A stretch of 64,000 nt of DNA, taken from Alligator mississippiensis (taxonomy: Eukaryota > Chordata > Crocodylia > Alligatoridae). Shown one piece after another: positions 11,848-58,530 of the stretch (within the stretch, counting starts at the first letter, position 1; every line of letters starts with the position of its first letter). The position numbers were made by a program, and so were the translations under genes. The DNA lies in the NCBI RefSeq assembly GCF_030867095.1, contig NC_081828.1, forward strand, positions 210,806,978-210,870,977. The letters run 5' to 3'. A model generated the notes under the pieces. The model was not told the DNA's origin. It searched no databases and was given only the letters and a program-made list of their open reading frames with translations.

Positions 11848-11887
11848 GCATATATCACACATGACAGCAATAGCAAAGTCTCCAGGA

Positions 11888-11960
11888 CAGCGGTTCTCAA
11901 CCATTTTGGTGCTGTAGCCCAGTGGTGTAATCGAGGCAGGGCTACCAGGACAGCCCCCCA
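11888..11960 (+). mobile_element. hAT (Charlie-like) terminal sequence
   Basis: CAGCGGTTCTCAACCATTTT is the typical Charlie-group end CAGTGGTTCTCAACC. No partner end was found, so the copy is partial or its right border has decayed. Confidence 0.4.
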
Positions 11961-13079
11961 GGTGCTGACTTAAGGGGGGTGGGCAAACCTTTGTTGCTGC
12001 AGCTGCCTAAATGCAACTGTGATCATGCGATGCCTGGTGCATGCCGGCTGCCACGGGTGCCCAGCCACATCGTTGTGCCCTTGCTACAGCCCACTTTTAA
12101 CTGCACAGCGATCTGAGGGCCACTTGCTTGGGGTTGGCAGACAGGTAGACTGTGAGACCCCACATGAGGCCTCATGCTTATCTAATGGCACCAGGCCCAG
12201 CCTGTGCCTAAAGCTACCCTGGAAGTAACACGTTCCTGGATAATTTTGCCAAATTTTGCTAAAGAATGAGAGGATGAAGTTTCCTAGAAAAATGGAGATA
12301 AAAGAAGGCATTTTTAGGCACAGATTCTACCTTAAGTTCTTCACGTTTACTGAGGAGCAAAACAGAAGTGAACATCTCACATCTTTAAAATGGGAGTTTT
12401 GGTCTTAGTGGAAGGTGGAGACAAGTGAGCTTCAGCCCAAGAAAGCTTGTTCGTTCGTTCGTTCGTTCGTTTTTTCTTTCTACTTTGTTTAGTTTGTAAG
12501 GTGCAAATCTAACCTTGTCTTCTACATTTTGCTGTCCACCTGATTTTAACTGTGTTCAGCCTGAACCAGCTGCTCTTCAGCCAGGAGCTCAATTATTGTA
12601 GGCAATCTGACACTTCGATAGTGGGTGAAGCTGTATCAGCTGAGACTGAGATATATCTCATAGGTCTGGCAGACACAGCGAGCCCCTTGGGGCAGGGAAT
12701 ATTTCTTGAGTCTGGGAAGTTAGTTAAAATAAAGTCCCTGCAGGGTAAAAAGAAGCAGAAGAGAAAGGGGAACCTTTCTGCTCAACTATGTCCTGTAAGG
12801 GATTCAGTGCTCTTTCAAGCTTTGCAAAGTAGCTGCTGGGGGGTAAAGAGGTCAGAGATAAGAGTCTGGTGGAGCTGGGAAGCTCACACACCACTAGACT
12901 CCTGCACTGTAGTGAAGGTCTGGGCGGGACAGCAGTGCCTGTGGAGGGCTAGATGGGGAATTATAGAAACTGTATGCTCTTCATCAGCACTTTAGATAAT
13001 AAAAGCAAGTAAGGTAATTAACTGGGAACAATTTTGTTAATTTTACATTAGGATTGCTTCTAAGTATGCATGCCAAAGA
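11961..13079. other. Intergenic; (GTTC)n microsatellite
   Basis: A GTTC tetranucleotide run lies at about 12447-12470. Nothing else is recognised. Confidence 0.5.
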
Positions 13080-13087
13080 GTGTTACA

Positions 13088-14862
13088 CAGGGGTGGGCAA
13101 ATTATGGCCTGTGGACTGAATCCGGCCTATGGCGGGTCTTTATCCGGCCCACGGCGGGTCCCTCGGTTCCCTGGACAAGGCACAGTCCAGCCATGGTGCG
13201 TCCTGCTGCCCCCTGGGCACGCAGTGCGGCTGGGGCGGCTCTGCAGCTGGACTGCCTTTCTAGGCAGCTCAGGTGGCAGGCAGCTCCGTCCAGCTGCCGC
13301 TGCGGGCCCCAACCCCAGCCCCACGGTACTGCACTGCACAGTCCTGACCCTGTGCGCTGCGTGCCTGCTCCGGGCTTGCCGCCCAGTCTCAGCAGCGGCA
13401 ATGCCAGACAGAAGCTGTTGCTCAGCGCGGGGTAAAAGCAGCCTCTTCTGCTCCCACTGCCAGCAGTTCCCTGCTGCAGCCGCCCAGAGCCCGCGCAGGG
13501 CTGCCCTGCGTCTCCACTGCCATCACTACCACCTCCAAACTGCCCTGCCAGGCAGCAGTGACAGCACTGAGCAAATGCAGGACAGCCCAGCATGGCACGA
13601 CTTTTTTTCTGGAGCAAGTGTGCAGGGTCAGGGCTGTGCAGTACAGATCCCTGCTGGTACCGCGGGGCTGGGACTGGTGGTGGCGGCAGCCAGGAGCCAC
13701 TGTCACCTGCGCTGCCTAGAAAGGCAGGTCAGTTGTGGAGCTGCCCCAGCCACGCTGCGTGCCCAGCGGGCTGCAGGATGCATCACAGGTGGGTGGCACT
13801 GGGCGGGCCAGGTCAGGGCAGTGCCCAGGTTCCTGCTGATCCGCTCCAGTGGGGGTGAGTCTGGAGCGGGCGTGGGGCCTGCTGGGGCTGTGCATTGCTG
13901 GTGGTGCCAGGGAGATGCTGCAGGGTATGCAGGCTCCAGGCTGTTGCAGGGTGGAGGTGAGTGCTGACCAGGTCAGAGGTGCGTTTGCGTTGGCTCCCAT
14001 GCACACCCACCATACCCTCAACCCCCCCGCACAAACCCCAGAACCATACCCTCCCCATACACAATTACACACCCCACAAACACCACACCCTTCCCCCACA
14101 CACACACCCATGCACCTTTGGGAGGTGTCCCTCTCACTGCTCTGCACTCACACCTTATAGGGTGGCCATCATAGAGGACAGTCTGGTTATCCTCTGTCCT
14201 CTATTAATACAAAAACCGGACTGTCCTCTATGATGGTCACCCTAACACCTTACCACACCTGCGCCCAAACCCCCTGTGCACACCCCACACCCAACCTCCC
14301 ACACCCCCCCAGCCACCCTTTCTCCCCCTCCACACACCCCACAAACCCCATATACATACACACCTACACATCCCCACAAACACTCCCCCACAACCCTCCC
14401 ATACCCACACACCCACATCCACATCCTCCCCCGCACCTTCCACACACCCCCACAAACCCCATACTCCTCCACCTATACCACCCTTTACCCTCCCACGATA
14501 TACAAGAGTAAGACCTCATTTTGAGCTAGTATGCAGTCATCTCCACATACACCACACAAATAGAAATCAGGACAAAATTTTTTTTTTTTAAATAAAATTA
14601 AAATATGTCATTGTCAATGTTTGATTTTTAGTATATAATTTTTCTCCCATTCCAAGATGGCAAACCGCCTTCCCAAAAGGACTATTACTGGGGATAAGGG
14701 GCAGGACTTCTGGTGGCAAAGGTCAGGGAATGGGACGTCCAGTCCCAGGATGGCAACCAGGGGGCGGGGCACCTGCCAAGGGGAGGGGCTATCTTTGCAG
14801 CCCTCGACAGCTTGCCAAAGCTCGTTAAGTGTCCCTCCAGCCAGAATAATTTCCTATCCCTG
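13088..14862. mobile_element. Non-autonomous hAT element, 1.8 kb
   Basis: Starts CAGGGGTGGGCAAATTATGG and ends ...AATTTCCTATCCCTG. Target duplication GTGTTACA / GTATTACA (13080-13087 and 14863-14870), 7 of 8 matching. Same layout as 3706-5112: a GC-rich interior, then a C-rich ACCCCACA array (14010-14490, interrupted), then an AT-rich 3' part. Carries a nested 87-bp palindromic MITE. Confidence 0.88.
14158..14244. mobile_element. Nested palindromic MITE, TA-flanked
   Basis: Left arm TAGGGTGGCCATCATAGAGG-ACAGTCTGGTT and the inverse of the right arm differ at 2 of 31 bases, around a short AT-rich loop. TA at both borders suggests a Tc1/mariner-type insertion. It splits the C-rich array of the host hAT element, so it came later. 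Confidence 0.75.
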
Positions 14863-15100
14863 GTATTACAGGTAAATAAAAAACAACAACTGTAAACAGC
14901 GATAAAAATAGCAGCTAAGTAAAGACAAATACAGCTCAGGGGAAGTACACATCGAACACGCACGTTCACATCATCCCTTAAAATACTGAACGGGGACAAA
15001 ATATTAAGCTGACTGCTCCAAAATGAACCTGCCCTCGTGTCCCTGGGCCCCGGTCCAGCCTCAGCGACATCGCTTGTATTTTTTAAACTGATATTTGGCA
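14580..15100. repeat. Partner of the inverted duplicate at 7455-7945
   Basis: Covers the 3' end of the hAT element (to 14862) and about 240 bp of its flank, which includes CTCAGGGGAAGTACACATCG and, reverse-complemented, GGAGCAGTCAGCTTAATATT. The flank is shared with the other copy. Confidence 0.75.
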
Positions 15101-16079
15101 TTTTTCTCAACCTAGTGCCTCCCACCCACTAAATGCACTACGATGTTTTAAAATGTCCCTAACACCACCTCCGAATTACTCAAAGCAGCTTGCACGGGGA
15201 TATTGCGGTCCCAGTTTGGGCACTGTCCATGCGACGGGTGCAGTCCCTTACCCATTACAAATTAGGGTTGCCAGCTATTCTGGGAGTATTTTCTGGGAAG
15301 CTATTCTGGGAGTGTTTTCCCCCAACATGACATCATGGCATTAACCCGTTCATATCCTATTAACATTTCCTAGATTGCTTTCAGTAGTCACTGGGAGATC
15401 AATGCCAACCCCATCACGAGTCTGAGGCGTCCTGCTCAGACCAGGTCTCCTGACGTCAGTGAGCGTGCTCACTCGTGTAAGGGCCAGTTGCATTTGCAAG
15501 GCAGGAGCAGGACATAATATGACTTTACACGGTAAAGCTTTCCTTTCCCGTGTCCTTTTTGACACGTGGTTTTAGCAGAAAGCACAGATTCGTTGGGATC
15601 TGCCGGGACTGCCCCACGAGCGCTTCTGATCCGGCCTCAGACTTGCCACCTCTGGGCTGACAACCTCGTGCCTTAGCGCCAGCACCCACGAGGGAGAAAG
15701 AGGACGGGGAAGGATTTTGCACGAGCCGTGCTGCAGCGATGCCGTCTGCGAACGCTCGCCACCGGACACTCAAAGCAGCCGAATGAAACAGAGGAAGGTC
15801 CAAGGCATCAAAGAAAAGCAAAACGTGGTAAATTCGCAAAGCCACCGAGCTATGTGAGCTCAAACACTGCAGCAGATGGAAAAAACAACAGGTTCGCTTG
15901 AGTCTTTAATGCGTCCCTTATCTTCCCCAATGACTATCAGGCACGTGAAGGGTGATGTCAGCGCCAGCAAGGTAATTTGGGAACCACAGCGTCCTAGAGC
16001 CATTTTTTACCAGCGTGTGCAGTGTTCATGTCGGGAATCAATTACTTTATTTTTTCTTTTTTAACCCGTTCCCCGGTCC
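15101..16079. other. Intergenic before the CpG island
   Basis: A short tandem duplication (AGCTATTCTGGGAGT, 15275-15315). Otherwise nothing recognised. A minus-strand frame at 15525-15863 resembles no known protein. Confidence 0.5.
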
Positions 16080-16429
16080 CGCTCGACTCGTATCACGAAA
16101 ACAGGCGACGCACCGAAGACCCCTGGACCCCGGCCGGCTCCGGATCGAGGGGCGCGGTGCAGACCGGCTCGTAGCTACGGGGACACGCGTCAAGGCAGCC
16201 GCTTCGGGCCCCCGAGGAGGGAAAAAAATTGCTCTTGAATATGGGAGGAGAGGCAGCCCGGACCCCAAACCTGCCCTCGCAAGAGAGCGGGCAGACGCAG
16301 GACGGCGCCTCCGCCCCCACGTCGGAGCGAGGCACGGACGCACCCGCTGAAAACCCCTCTCCCCCCCAAAATAGCGAGGCTTCGGTGGGCAACACGCCCG
16401 CAAGGCACCTTCGAGGGCGGGTGTTTGGG

Positions 16430-16775
16430 AGGGGCACAAACCCCCAAATTTCAGGTTTTAACCCTTGAGCGTGCATGGGGGGGGTGGAGCAGAAATGCCC
16501 AAACTGGGGTCTTAACCCTAGTGTGGGGGGAGGGTGGAGATCCCCAAAACTGGGGTTTTCACTTTCAAACGTGCGCGTGGGGGGCACACCTGCTTTAACC
16601 CTTGTGTGTGTGGAGAGCGCAGAAACCCCCCAATCTGCAGTTTTCACCCTCAAATGTACGGGGGCAAAGCCCCTAAAATGGGCTTTAAACCTTGTGTGTT
16701 GGGGAAGGGGAGAAACCCCTAAATCTGGGGCGGGGACATCCCCACATCCGGGGCTTTACCCCCGTGGTGGTGGGG
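16430..16775 (+). repeat. Degenerate G-rich tandem repeat upstream of the promoter
   Basis: Five to seven imperfect units of roughly 45-60 bp, each with a CCCCAAA-ctggGG part, a TTTTAACCC or TTTCACCC part and a run of GTGTG/GGGG. It lies between the upstream CpG-rich stretch and exon 1. Long open frames on both strands here are by-products of the repeat. Confidence 0.7.
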
Positions 16776-16880
16776 GCGTGGCCGCGCCTGCGCAGTACCC
16801 GCCGGCCCGTGGAGTGCGGGGCGGGGCCGGAGGCGGGGCCCATGCGGTGGCCCCGCCCCCAGCCGTGACGCAGCGGGCCG

Positions 16881-16889
16881 GTTGCATCA
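16881..16889 (-). promoter_or_regulatory. CARE-like site (ATF4/C/EBP response core)
   Basis: The minus strand reads TGATGCAAC, fitting the amino-acid-response element TGATGxAAx. It lies 36 bp before the mitochondrial ATG, inside the CpG island. Many tRNA synthetase genes, GARS1 among them, are induced by ATF4 under amino-acid shortage. The match is visible; its function is inferred. Confidence 0.5.
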
Positions 16890-16917
16890 CCCGCGGGGGG
16901 GGCGGGGGGGGGGCTCC

Positions 16918-51752
<34,835 letters not shown>

Positions 51753-51975
51753 ACTATGAACCTGACACAAACCCTATCAGATGCCCACTTTTTACTGTTC
51801 ATGTTAATATGAAATAAACTTATCATGTGTATTATTCAAAGCTGCATTGTTTGTGCACCCAGGGACTATTTGGTTTTATTTTTTTCTCAATTGCTGCCTG
51901 ATTTTAACTTCAAACTGAAATAATTGCAATTAAAGCTAAAGGTGTTCTGAATAAACACGCCATTGCATATGCTTG
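51753..51975 (+). terminator. GARS1: GARS1 3' UTR with two poly(A) signals
   Basis: AATAAA at 51813-51818 lies about 60 bp after the stop codon and would give a very short 3' UTR. A second AATAAA at 51950-51955 could give a longer form. Which one is used cannot be read from the sequence. Confidence 0.7.
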
Positions 51976-52124
51976 CTTCTCTGTGTTATGCAGCCTTATA
52001 CTTTTAGGAGGCCTTTCATGACTCTCTTTGAGCCAGTTCTTTGTTGTAATTTCTTGGGTTTCAGTTAGAAACTTTGGGCACATGGAGAGAACAGATGGTT
52101 CAATGCTGGGGAGGGCTGAGTTGC

Positions 52125-52185
52125 ACACCCCTGCTCTGCCACAGATTCCTGTGTGACCTTAAGCAAGTCACTTAGCCTCAAACCC
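52125..52185 (+). mobile_element. MIR fragment
   Basis: GCTCTGCCACAGATTCCTGT, then GTGACCTTAAGCAAGTCACT and TAGCCTCA, is the MIR core in sense orientation, just after the GARS1 3' end. Confidence 0.8.
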
Positions 52186-53920
52186 ACAATGGGACTTGGG
52201 CGCTGTGATGCTCTGCACTGCAGCACCTGGCCCCCATAGCAGAATACACAGGTGGTGGGTTCCCTGCCTACCTGGAGAGTTGGGCAATTTGGAAGGGAAG
52301 CCGTGAAAGCCAGCATGCCCAGTGGGGCAGCTCCTTTGCTAGCCAAGAGGAAATGCTGAGGATGAGGTTGTCTGCAGCCCGAGAGCGGAAAAGATGTAAG
52401 CATCACCAGAAGGCACGCCCATTCACTCAAGATGCACAACTCTGGTCCTTCTGGAGTCCTTGGCTGGATCACTCCCTTATTAAAGCATAGCTGGATGCCT
52501 CACCACTTGCAATGTAACCATAGGAGTGGGGGAGGCAAGCCCTGCTTTTCAGAAGCTGACCCCAGTATGGATGTCTGTCACCATCTGTGCATGCACGCTG
52601 AGCTGGAGTCTTCAGGGCGTTGCTACTGAGCACGTGCCTGCATGCACTGGAGTCACGGAAAAGCAGCACATCTGTCCACATTGAAACTGGTTTAACTTCC
52701 TTTGCATGCTTGAATGCCTGCACTGCATAGCCGGACAAGTCATGCTGAGGTAGGTAGAGCAGCTGCATGAAGAGCATGGGTGAGAAGGTGGAATCCTCTT
52801 GGCCGTCTGAGATGTCTGGGTGGCCGGCTCCTGAAGAAACCCTGCTTTGGCAACCCCAAGGTAGAAGGAAGACAAGTTGACGGAGGGGAAGGGTCTTTCA
52901 CCTCCTGGTCCTAAGCAACCACCTTATGAGTTAATGAGCTGCGAGGAATGGAGTCAGGACAGGACCGGTTAGTGAAAACAAACTTTTGCCTTATGCACCT
53001 GATGGTGGGCTGTGAGGGGCTCCTTCCCCTTGTCATCTGGGAGCTCAGTGTTGGAGCACTCTTCCAGGAGGCAGGAAATGTAGGATTAATTCCCTCCTGC
53101 CTAGTCCTAGAATAAAACCCAAAAGCAGTTCTGGGAGCACAAATCTCCCTGCCCCAGTTCAGTGCTTAGCAGGAGTCTACAGCCATGGTCTCACTAGCGC
53201 ACATCCTTGCTTTGAGTTGCACCAAGAATTTGAGATTCACTGGGCAGCTGCGAACTCCTGCAGCCTGTGGTCAGGGTCAGTTGCTGGGGAGTGCGGGAAG
53301 CGGAGGGCCCTGAGCCGGGATCAGTTTCCTGCAGCCAGAAGCTAGGTACCTGTGGGGTGGGTGGAAGGCTTTCCCTCGTGCTGTATTTCTAGTGGTCAGC
53401 TCTAAGCAGCTGCATATGCAGCTTGCAGGTAACTTTCCCCTGCGTTGTGTGGGGAGCTAAGGGGGTCTCACGCCGCGTTCTGCATTCACTTGGGCCAGAT
53501 ACTAGGAAGTTATACAACACATTGCTTAACTTTCAGGCTCCTCTGGATCTGACTGCGAGTCCCCTTATCCCATGAGTCTTACTGGCTTGCAAGGGGACTG
53601 GGTTACTGAACTAGGACTTCTACCCATGTATATCTAGCTGGGGCAGATGCTTCCCTGTGGAGAGGCTCCCATGGCATGTGAAGGGAGGAGGCTGCTACCT
53701 GTTCCTGTCTGGGAGAGGAGGAGGAAAAGCAATGCAAAGAGTAAGCATCCAAAAAGCTCTTGCTACAAGGCACAAGACAGGCCAACAAGGCCTGGAGCTA
53801 TCAGCTGTTTTGTGCAGTCTGTTTATTGCTGCGTTGCTTACAGTGCACGGACAGGGAGGACCAGGTATGTGATGGCAGGGTCTGGCTACAAGAGGTGCGG
53901 TGAATGAATTACACTAATGC
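52186..53920. other. Intergenic downstream of GARS1
   Basis: No gene or repeat recognised. Confidence 0.5.
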
Positions 53921-53922
53921 CA

Positions 53923-54359
53923 GGAGTGTCAAAGATAGGACCCGTGGAGCTGTTTCATCCAGCCCACAGGGCTGTCTGTCACATGCACCATGTGCTGGCC
54001 CTGGCCCAGCACATGCAGCTGATCTAGGGTATGCACACGTGATACCCACACCAGACTGGCTGTGCTTGCTAGATCCATGCCAGGTCCAGATCTTGCCCGC
54101 AGACCAGCCATCCATGTTGGATCCAGTGCACGGGGCCCTTCTGGTGTGGGCTCCACGTGCAGCGCGTGCCCCAGACCAGCCCCACATGTCACACGGGAGG
54201 CTTGGGCTGGCGCATGCTGCATGTAGTGTGTGGGGCTGGCACAGGCACACACGTGGCTGCTCCAGGGCACATGCTGCACGTGGTGCCTGTTTGTGGGCCC
54301 AATCCAGCCCCAGACCCGTCATTAGGCCCTTGGAGCTGCATGATTTTTGACACCCCTAG
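53923..54359. mobile_element. hAT-like element with GGGTGTCAAA ends
   Basis: The left end CCAGGAGTGTCAAAGAT and the inverse of the right end, CTAGGGGTGTCAAAAAT, match well and are followed on both sides by a GGAGCTG-like box. The interior is rich in CAGCACATG-type repeats. A target duplication was not found. Confidence 0.6.
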
Positions 54360-57270
54360 GCTGCAGAGTCAGGCCAGTGCTTTTCCTGAGTGACCAGAAA
54401 TTTCAGCGCTTGGCCTGAGGTTTTCCCAGGGGGCCTAGTTTGTACAGCAGGAGCGCTCAGCCTTTTCTAGGAGCTCCTTCAAGATGTCTCAACATCGGCC
54501 CCCAAAGTCAGTAACTGATTTTGGCTGGTGGCTCCAGACCAGCAAAACAGGAATGCACTGAGCTTTTGTGTCTGCCGGTCTGTTCGCTTGGCCGATAGCG
54601 TGAGTAAAAGCTACGCTCAGTTTAAACTTGTTGAATTGCTGCATGCTTACTCAAACCATGTTGCAGTAGGAAGAACAGGTCCTTGGGTAACCTGTTATTC
54701 AGGACCATCTTGGGGGGCCCCTAGACAAAGAGCACCCCTGTCTGCTGAGCTGCTGAACTCTCCTGGTTTGCAAGGCAGCAGTTGGTCTAATTTAGTGAAG
54801 CTGCAGCCTCTCCACCAGCCACCGGCAGCCTGGGAGCAGGCAGAAAGCCCAGGAGCCTGGGAATGGTGTCCATTCTGGCTCCCACCGCTCGGTCTTCATT
54901 GTGCGGTTCAGCACATCATAGCAGGGAGAGAGACTTCATGTAGTCTCGGGAGGAAAATGCCATTCCCATTCCCGCTGTACCCATTCAAAGGCCCCACAAC
55001 AAATTTGAAACAAATCTGGAGAGAGACAGACAAGTTAGAGGGAAGCCGACAGCACCAGGAGCCGTGCACCTGCAAGAAGCCATCTGACCCCCCACCCCTC
55101 CTCATCTCATGAAATGCAGCTTCTGATGCTCATTTGAGACCAAATGGAGGCTATGAATATTCTCCAAGCTCCCACCGCAGCTGCACAGGACCCGTATGCC
55201 AGTCTGCAAATTATGGCCTGGATGATGTATGTCACAGTTGCTCCATTCAAACCAATGGGATCCTGGCTGAGGTAGTTGATTAAGGATGCCGAAGACAATA
55301 AAGATAAGTGGAGTGATGCGGATTTGCACCAGGTGCCAGACCCCAGGAGCTCAAAATAAGCATCAGGGTGTGTAGTCACATGATTTCAAACTGGCATGGC
55401 ATATCTCAATGTATGCATTCAGTGCACCTGTGCTATAATTTGGAAAGTCTGGGTCTTATTTTTAAACCAGATGCAGTGCAGTGTAGCTGGGCTGCAGACG
55501 GTGTGTTTCCTGCGTGGTTTTCCTATTGTGGGAAGCTAAAATGCAAGTGATACCCATTCAGGATGTGTCTGACAAGCAAATCCTTGCCTCAAGCAACCGC
55601 TTTAAAGCATTTCCCAATGGGGCTGTCTGCGGGGAAGCTCGTCTTTGCTGTTCTGTCGTGATTTTGATCTCATCTGGAAGGGTAGACGCCGGCCTTGTTC
55701 TTCCCACGGGGTGGCACTGTTAGTCTGTAACTTCCCCGATCAAGCTGCAGTCCTTCAGGAACTCAGGGAACCTGATCAAGTTTTGCTGCTCCTGGCAAAA
55801 GGGCTGGTGAAGTCTCAAGTCTTGTAGTCGCTGATGATCCTCTTAAAGCTCCCGCTCCAGGTGTCGAGTGATTAGAGAAGCCACTCGCCTTTCATTTAAA
55901 AGGTAAGTTTCTAGCCCTGGAAAAGCTGGAATACGTGACCCTTCAGTGCTCAAAAGAGAAAAAGTGTTCTGAATTGACATTTAATTCATTACTTTCTATT
56001 TCATGGTTTTTAAGCGATCCTCATCATTGCAGAGATGTCTGGCTCATCATTTCTAAATGTATAGGGCTGGCCGGGCTGGTTTTGTTGGCTATATGTGCTA
56101 AGGTATTGCCAGGATTGGGACCCCCAATTAACACAGTACATGCATGTCATCAGAGGCAGTTCCTGTCCCAAACAGCTTCTCGTCTAATGCTTCAACCTCA
56201 CTCATCACACCAGGGACTTGGCTTAGTATAGTGCCCCCCTAGGCTTTCATGCCCTGCCAGCTTTCTGTGATGAAGCAGTGAGGAGGTTTAGGGACCACAG
56301 CCGACGAAGCTGCGGTCCTTTACCTTCCTCCTCCCATGACTGCAAATTGTGCATGTTCCTGCCCTCTGGGACTTTGGGTTAAACTTGGGGCACTGCTATG
56401 GACCCATCCCTGTGGGCACAGAGGGCCAAGGGATGGGAACAGCTGCCTAGAAGCCACCTCCTGGGCACAGTTGTTGAAGTCTTTGCTACTGGGATCTCCT
56501 TTTAAATATGAGCCTGGAGGAAAGCAGTGAAATCTGCCCATGACATGCATTGATACCCCCTGCTCTCCATTGCGGTCTGTGTTAGCAAGGTGGGGGATCA
56601 TTCTGGGTTACAGCTGCCTGCTATCGGGTCCTGAGGTCTCTGCCCCGGTGCTCTCATGGACAACAGCAAAGCTGCTCTTTGCTCTGCTGAAGTTCGCCAG
56701 AGTGTGAAAGGGGGCTGTGCTGCCCAGGTACCGCTGCGATCACCCAAAATGCACTGGTCACTACCCCTGATGGCCGAGGCTGGGGCTCGTCCCCGGTGCA
56801 ACCTCAACCTGGCTGGCACGTTCAGTGCTGTTGCCTATGTCTGCTCTGAGCTGCATTCGCTCGATCTGTTCCCGGCCTGAACAAGCTGCAATATATTTCA
56901 ATGATTGAGGGTTTAAAAGGGAGAGAAAAGGGGTGCTTGGAGATGCTGGCGTGTTGTGCAGTTGGGGTTGGTTTCGCTGCACTAGCTGCTGGCGGGTTCT
57001 CTGGCTTGACAAGCAAACACTGAGTATCTAATGCATCTGAATAATGTGTTTTATTGCTAATGGCGGCAAATGGCAAAGGGGCAGCGGGGCAGCAGCCGCT
57101 GGTCAAAGGTTCCTGAGAGTCGTGGAGCGTGGCCAAGGATGAATAGCTGTTTGCCTCGTGCTCCACTCAAATAATCCATGTTGGTTGTTTTATGTTGTTT
57201 GCCTGGATACATCGAAGCGCTGATGACGTGTGTTCAACTTGACCTGGACTAGCGAGGTAGTGGGGAAGGC
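54360..57270. other. Intergenic, nothing recognised
   Basis: No exon of CRHR2, the next gene in mammals, could be found on the minus strand. No named repeat. Confidence 0.4.
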
Positions 57271-57276
57271 CACCTG

Positions 57277-58282
57277 CTAGTTTAGTTTAGTACGAATGAT
57301 GTCTCCCTTGGCCTGAGTCACGGTTGTTCTCTCCGGGGATTTGGTCTGAGCAAGGCCGTCAGGCCAGTCCCGCTCAGTGACTGGAGGGGGCTCGGCATCA
57401 ATGGCAGGGCTGCACTGTCGCAGCTGGGTAGGGCACTCGGAGGTGTCTTTGGCACTGGGGGACGGTAGCGATGACTGCCCTAGAGACGCCCGGATGGCGC
57501 GTTGTTCTGCCCTCTGCCCATTGATGCGGTCCATCCAGTCCCAGCTTCCCCAGTGCCCGTAGTGGTGAGCTAGTGCAGCCAGAGTACAGGCAACTTCTCT
57601 CTTCCTCCCAAACCACTTTGCAAAGGTGCAAGCAGCACATCCTTCAAAATCTTGTTTCTTAACAGCGGTAGAATAACACACTGGGGTGGCCAATAAGAGT
57701 CCAAGCCAAACCCATCGGTGTCCAACTATGGGTGAATGGGTAGTTCCTCAGGAGGTGGAGTGGGCTTCTCCATTGCCTCGGGAACAGCAATAGCCTCCTA
57801 GTATCACCTACCTGCTTCGCTCACCGTCACCTTCGAGCCATCTTCCACGTTGCCTCTTAGGGCACGTTGTCTCTGCCTCCATTCGTGCAGCTGCTTCTCC
57901 GGGCCCTTTCTCAAGAGCCGTGAAACGCTCTGGGCAAAAGGTCCGCGGCCTGGCACCGTGCGTCTCGTGCCTCTTACCGTAGCAAACGCAACAAAACCCA
58001 GGCGCTTCTGAACAGTTTGCTCTGAATCTCTGCCAGCTCCTGGTGTGCGTCCATACCACTGCCACGGTGCCCCCAGGGATGCCATCGCTGGCCCCCTCCG
58101 CCCGCCCCCGCTCCACGCACGTCAAACCCAGCTGTGAAGCAGGGGCACAACCTCCCATCCCCACTCCTGACCTCTCGGTCTCCAGCGTTCGTGACAGCGA
58201 CCACGGGATTTGGCACACGAAGAGTGGAAGTAGGTACGTGACGTTGTTTTTCCCAGGACTGGTGTGGAAACCACATAGACAT
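57277..58282 (-). other. Coding-looking minus-strand region, not identified
   Basis: A frame at 57277-57747 is open for 156 codons and reads PIVGHRWVWLGLLLATPVCY, FEGCAACTFAKWFGRKREVA and ends IIRTKLN. A second frame upstream (57804-58085) contains GPEKQLHEWRQRQRALRGNV and runs into a good donor (GCAG|GTAGGT, exon end 57812). CpG content is above that of the surroundings. The space between the two is too short for an intron, no family is recognised, and the competing frame also looks protein-like. Could be a decayed gene, a lncRNA or chance in GC-rich DNA. Confidence 0.2.
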
Positions 58283-58384
58283 GCCCAGAGTGAGCTGGTA
58301 TTTCCATCTGAAGTAAGTGTCCTTTTACATGGATATAGCTAAATCCTTTTTAAATTACACAGGAAAGATGTTTCTGTGATGAAG

Positions 58385-58530
58385 AAACTTTTTCTTTTGT
58401 AAAAATACATGTATTTATATCTATATAGATATAAATACATATATTTGATATAGATATACATATATCTATATATAAAGATATACATATATTTGATATAGAT
58501 ATACATATATTTCATATAGATAAAGGTTTA
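58385..58530. repeat. AT-rich minisatellite
   Basis: Imperfect units of about 24 bp built from GATATAGATATACATATA and TATTTGATATAG. Confidence 0.85.

Noticed and set aside
1-16000. GGCT or NOD1 exons upstream, expected from mammalian gene order
   Set aside because: No frame resembles the GGCT start (FLYFAYGSNLL) or any NOD1 part.
16093-16653. 186-codon minus-strand frame over the promoter
   Set aside because: It runs through the G-rich tandem array and CpG-rich DNA; its apparent peptide repeats follow the DNA repeat and match no family.
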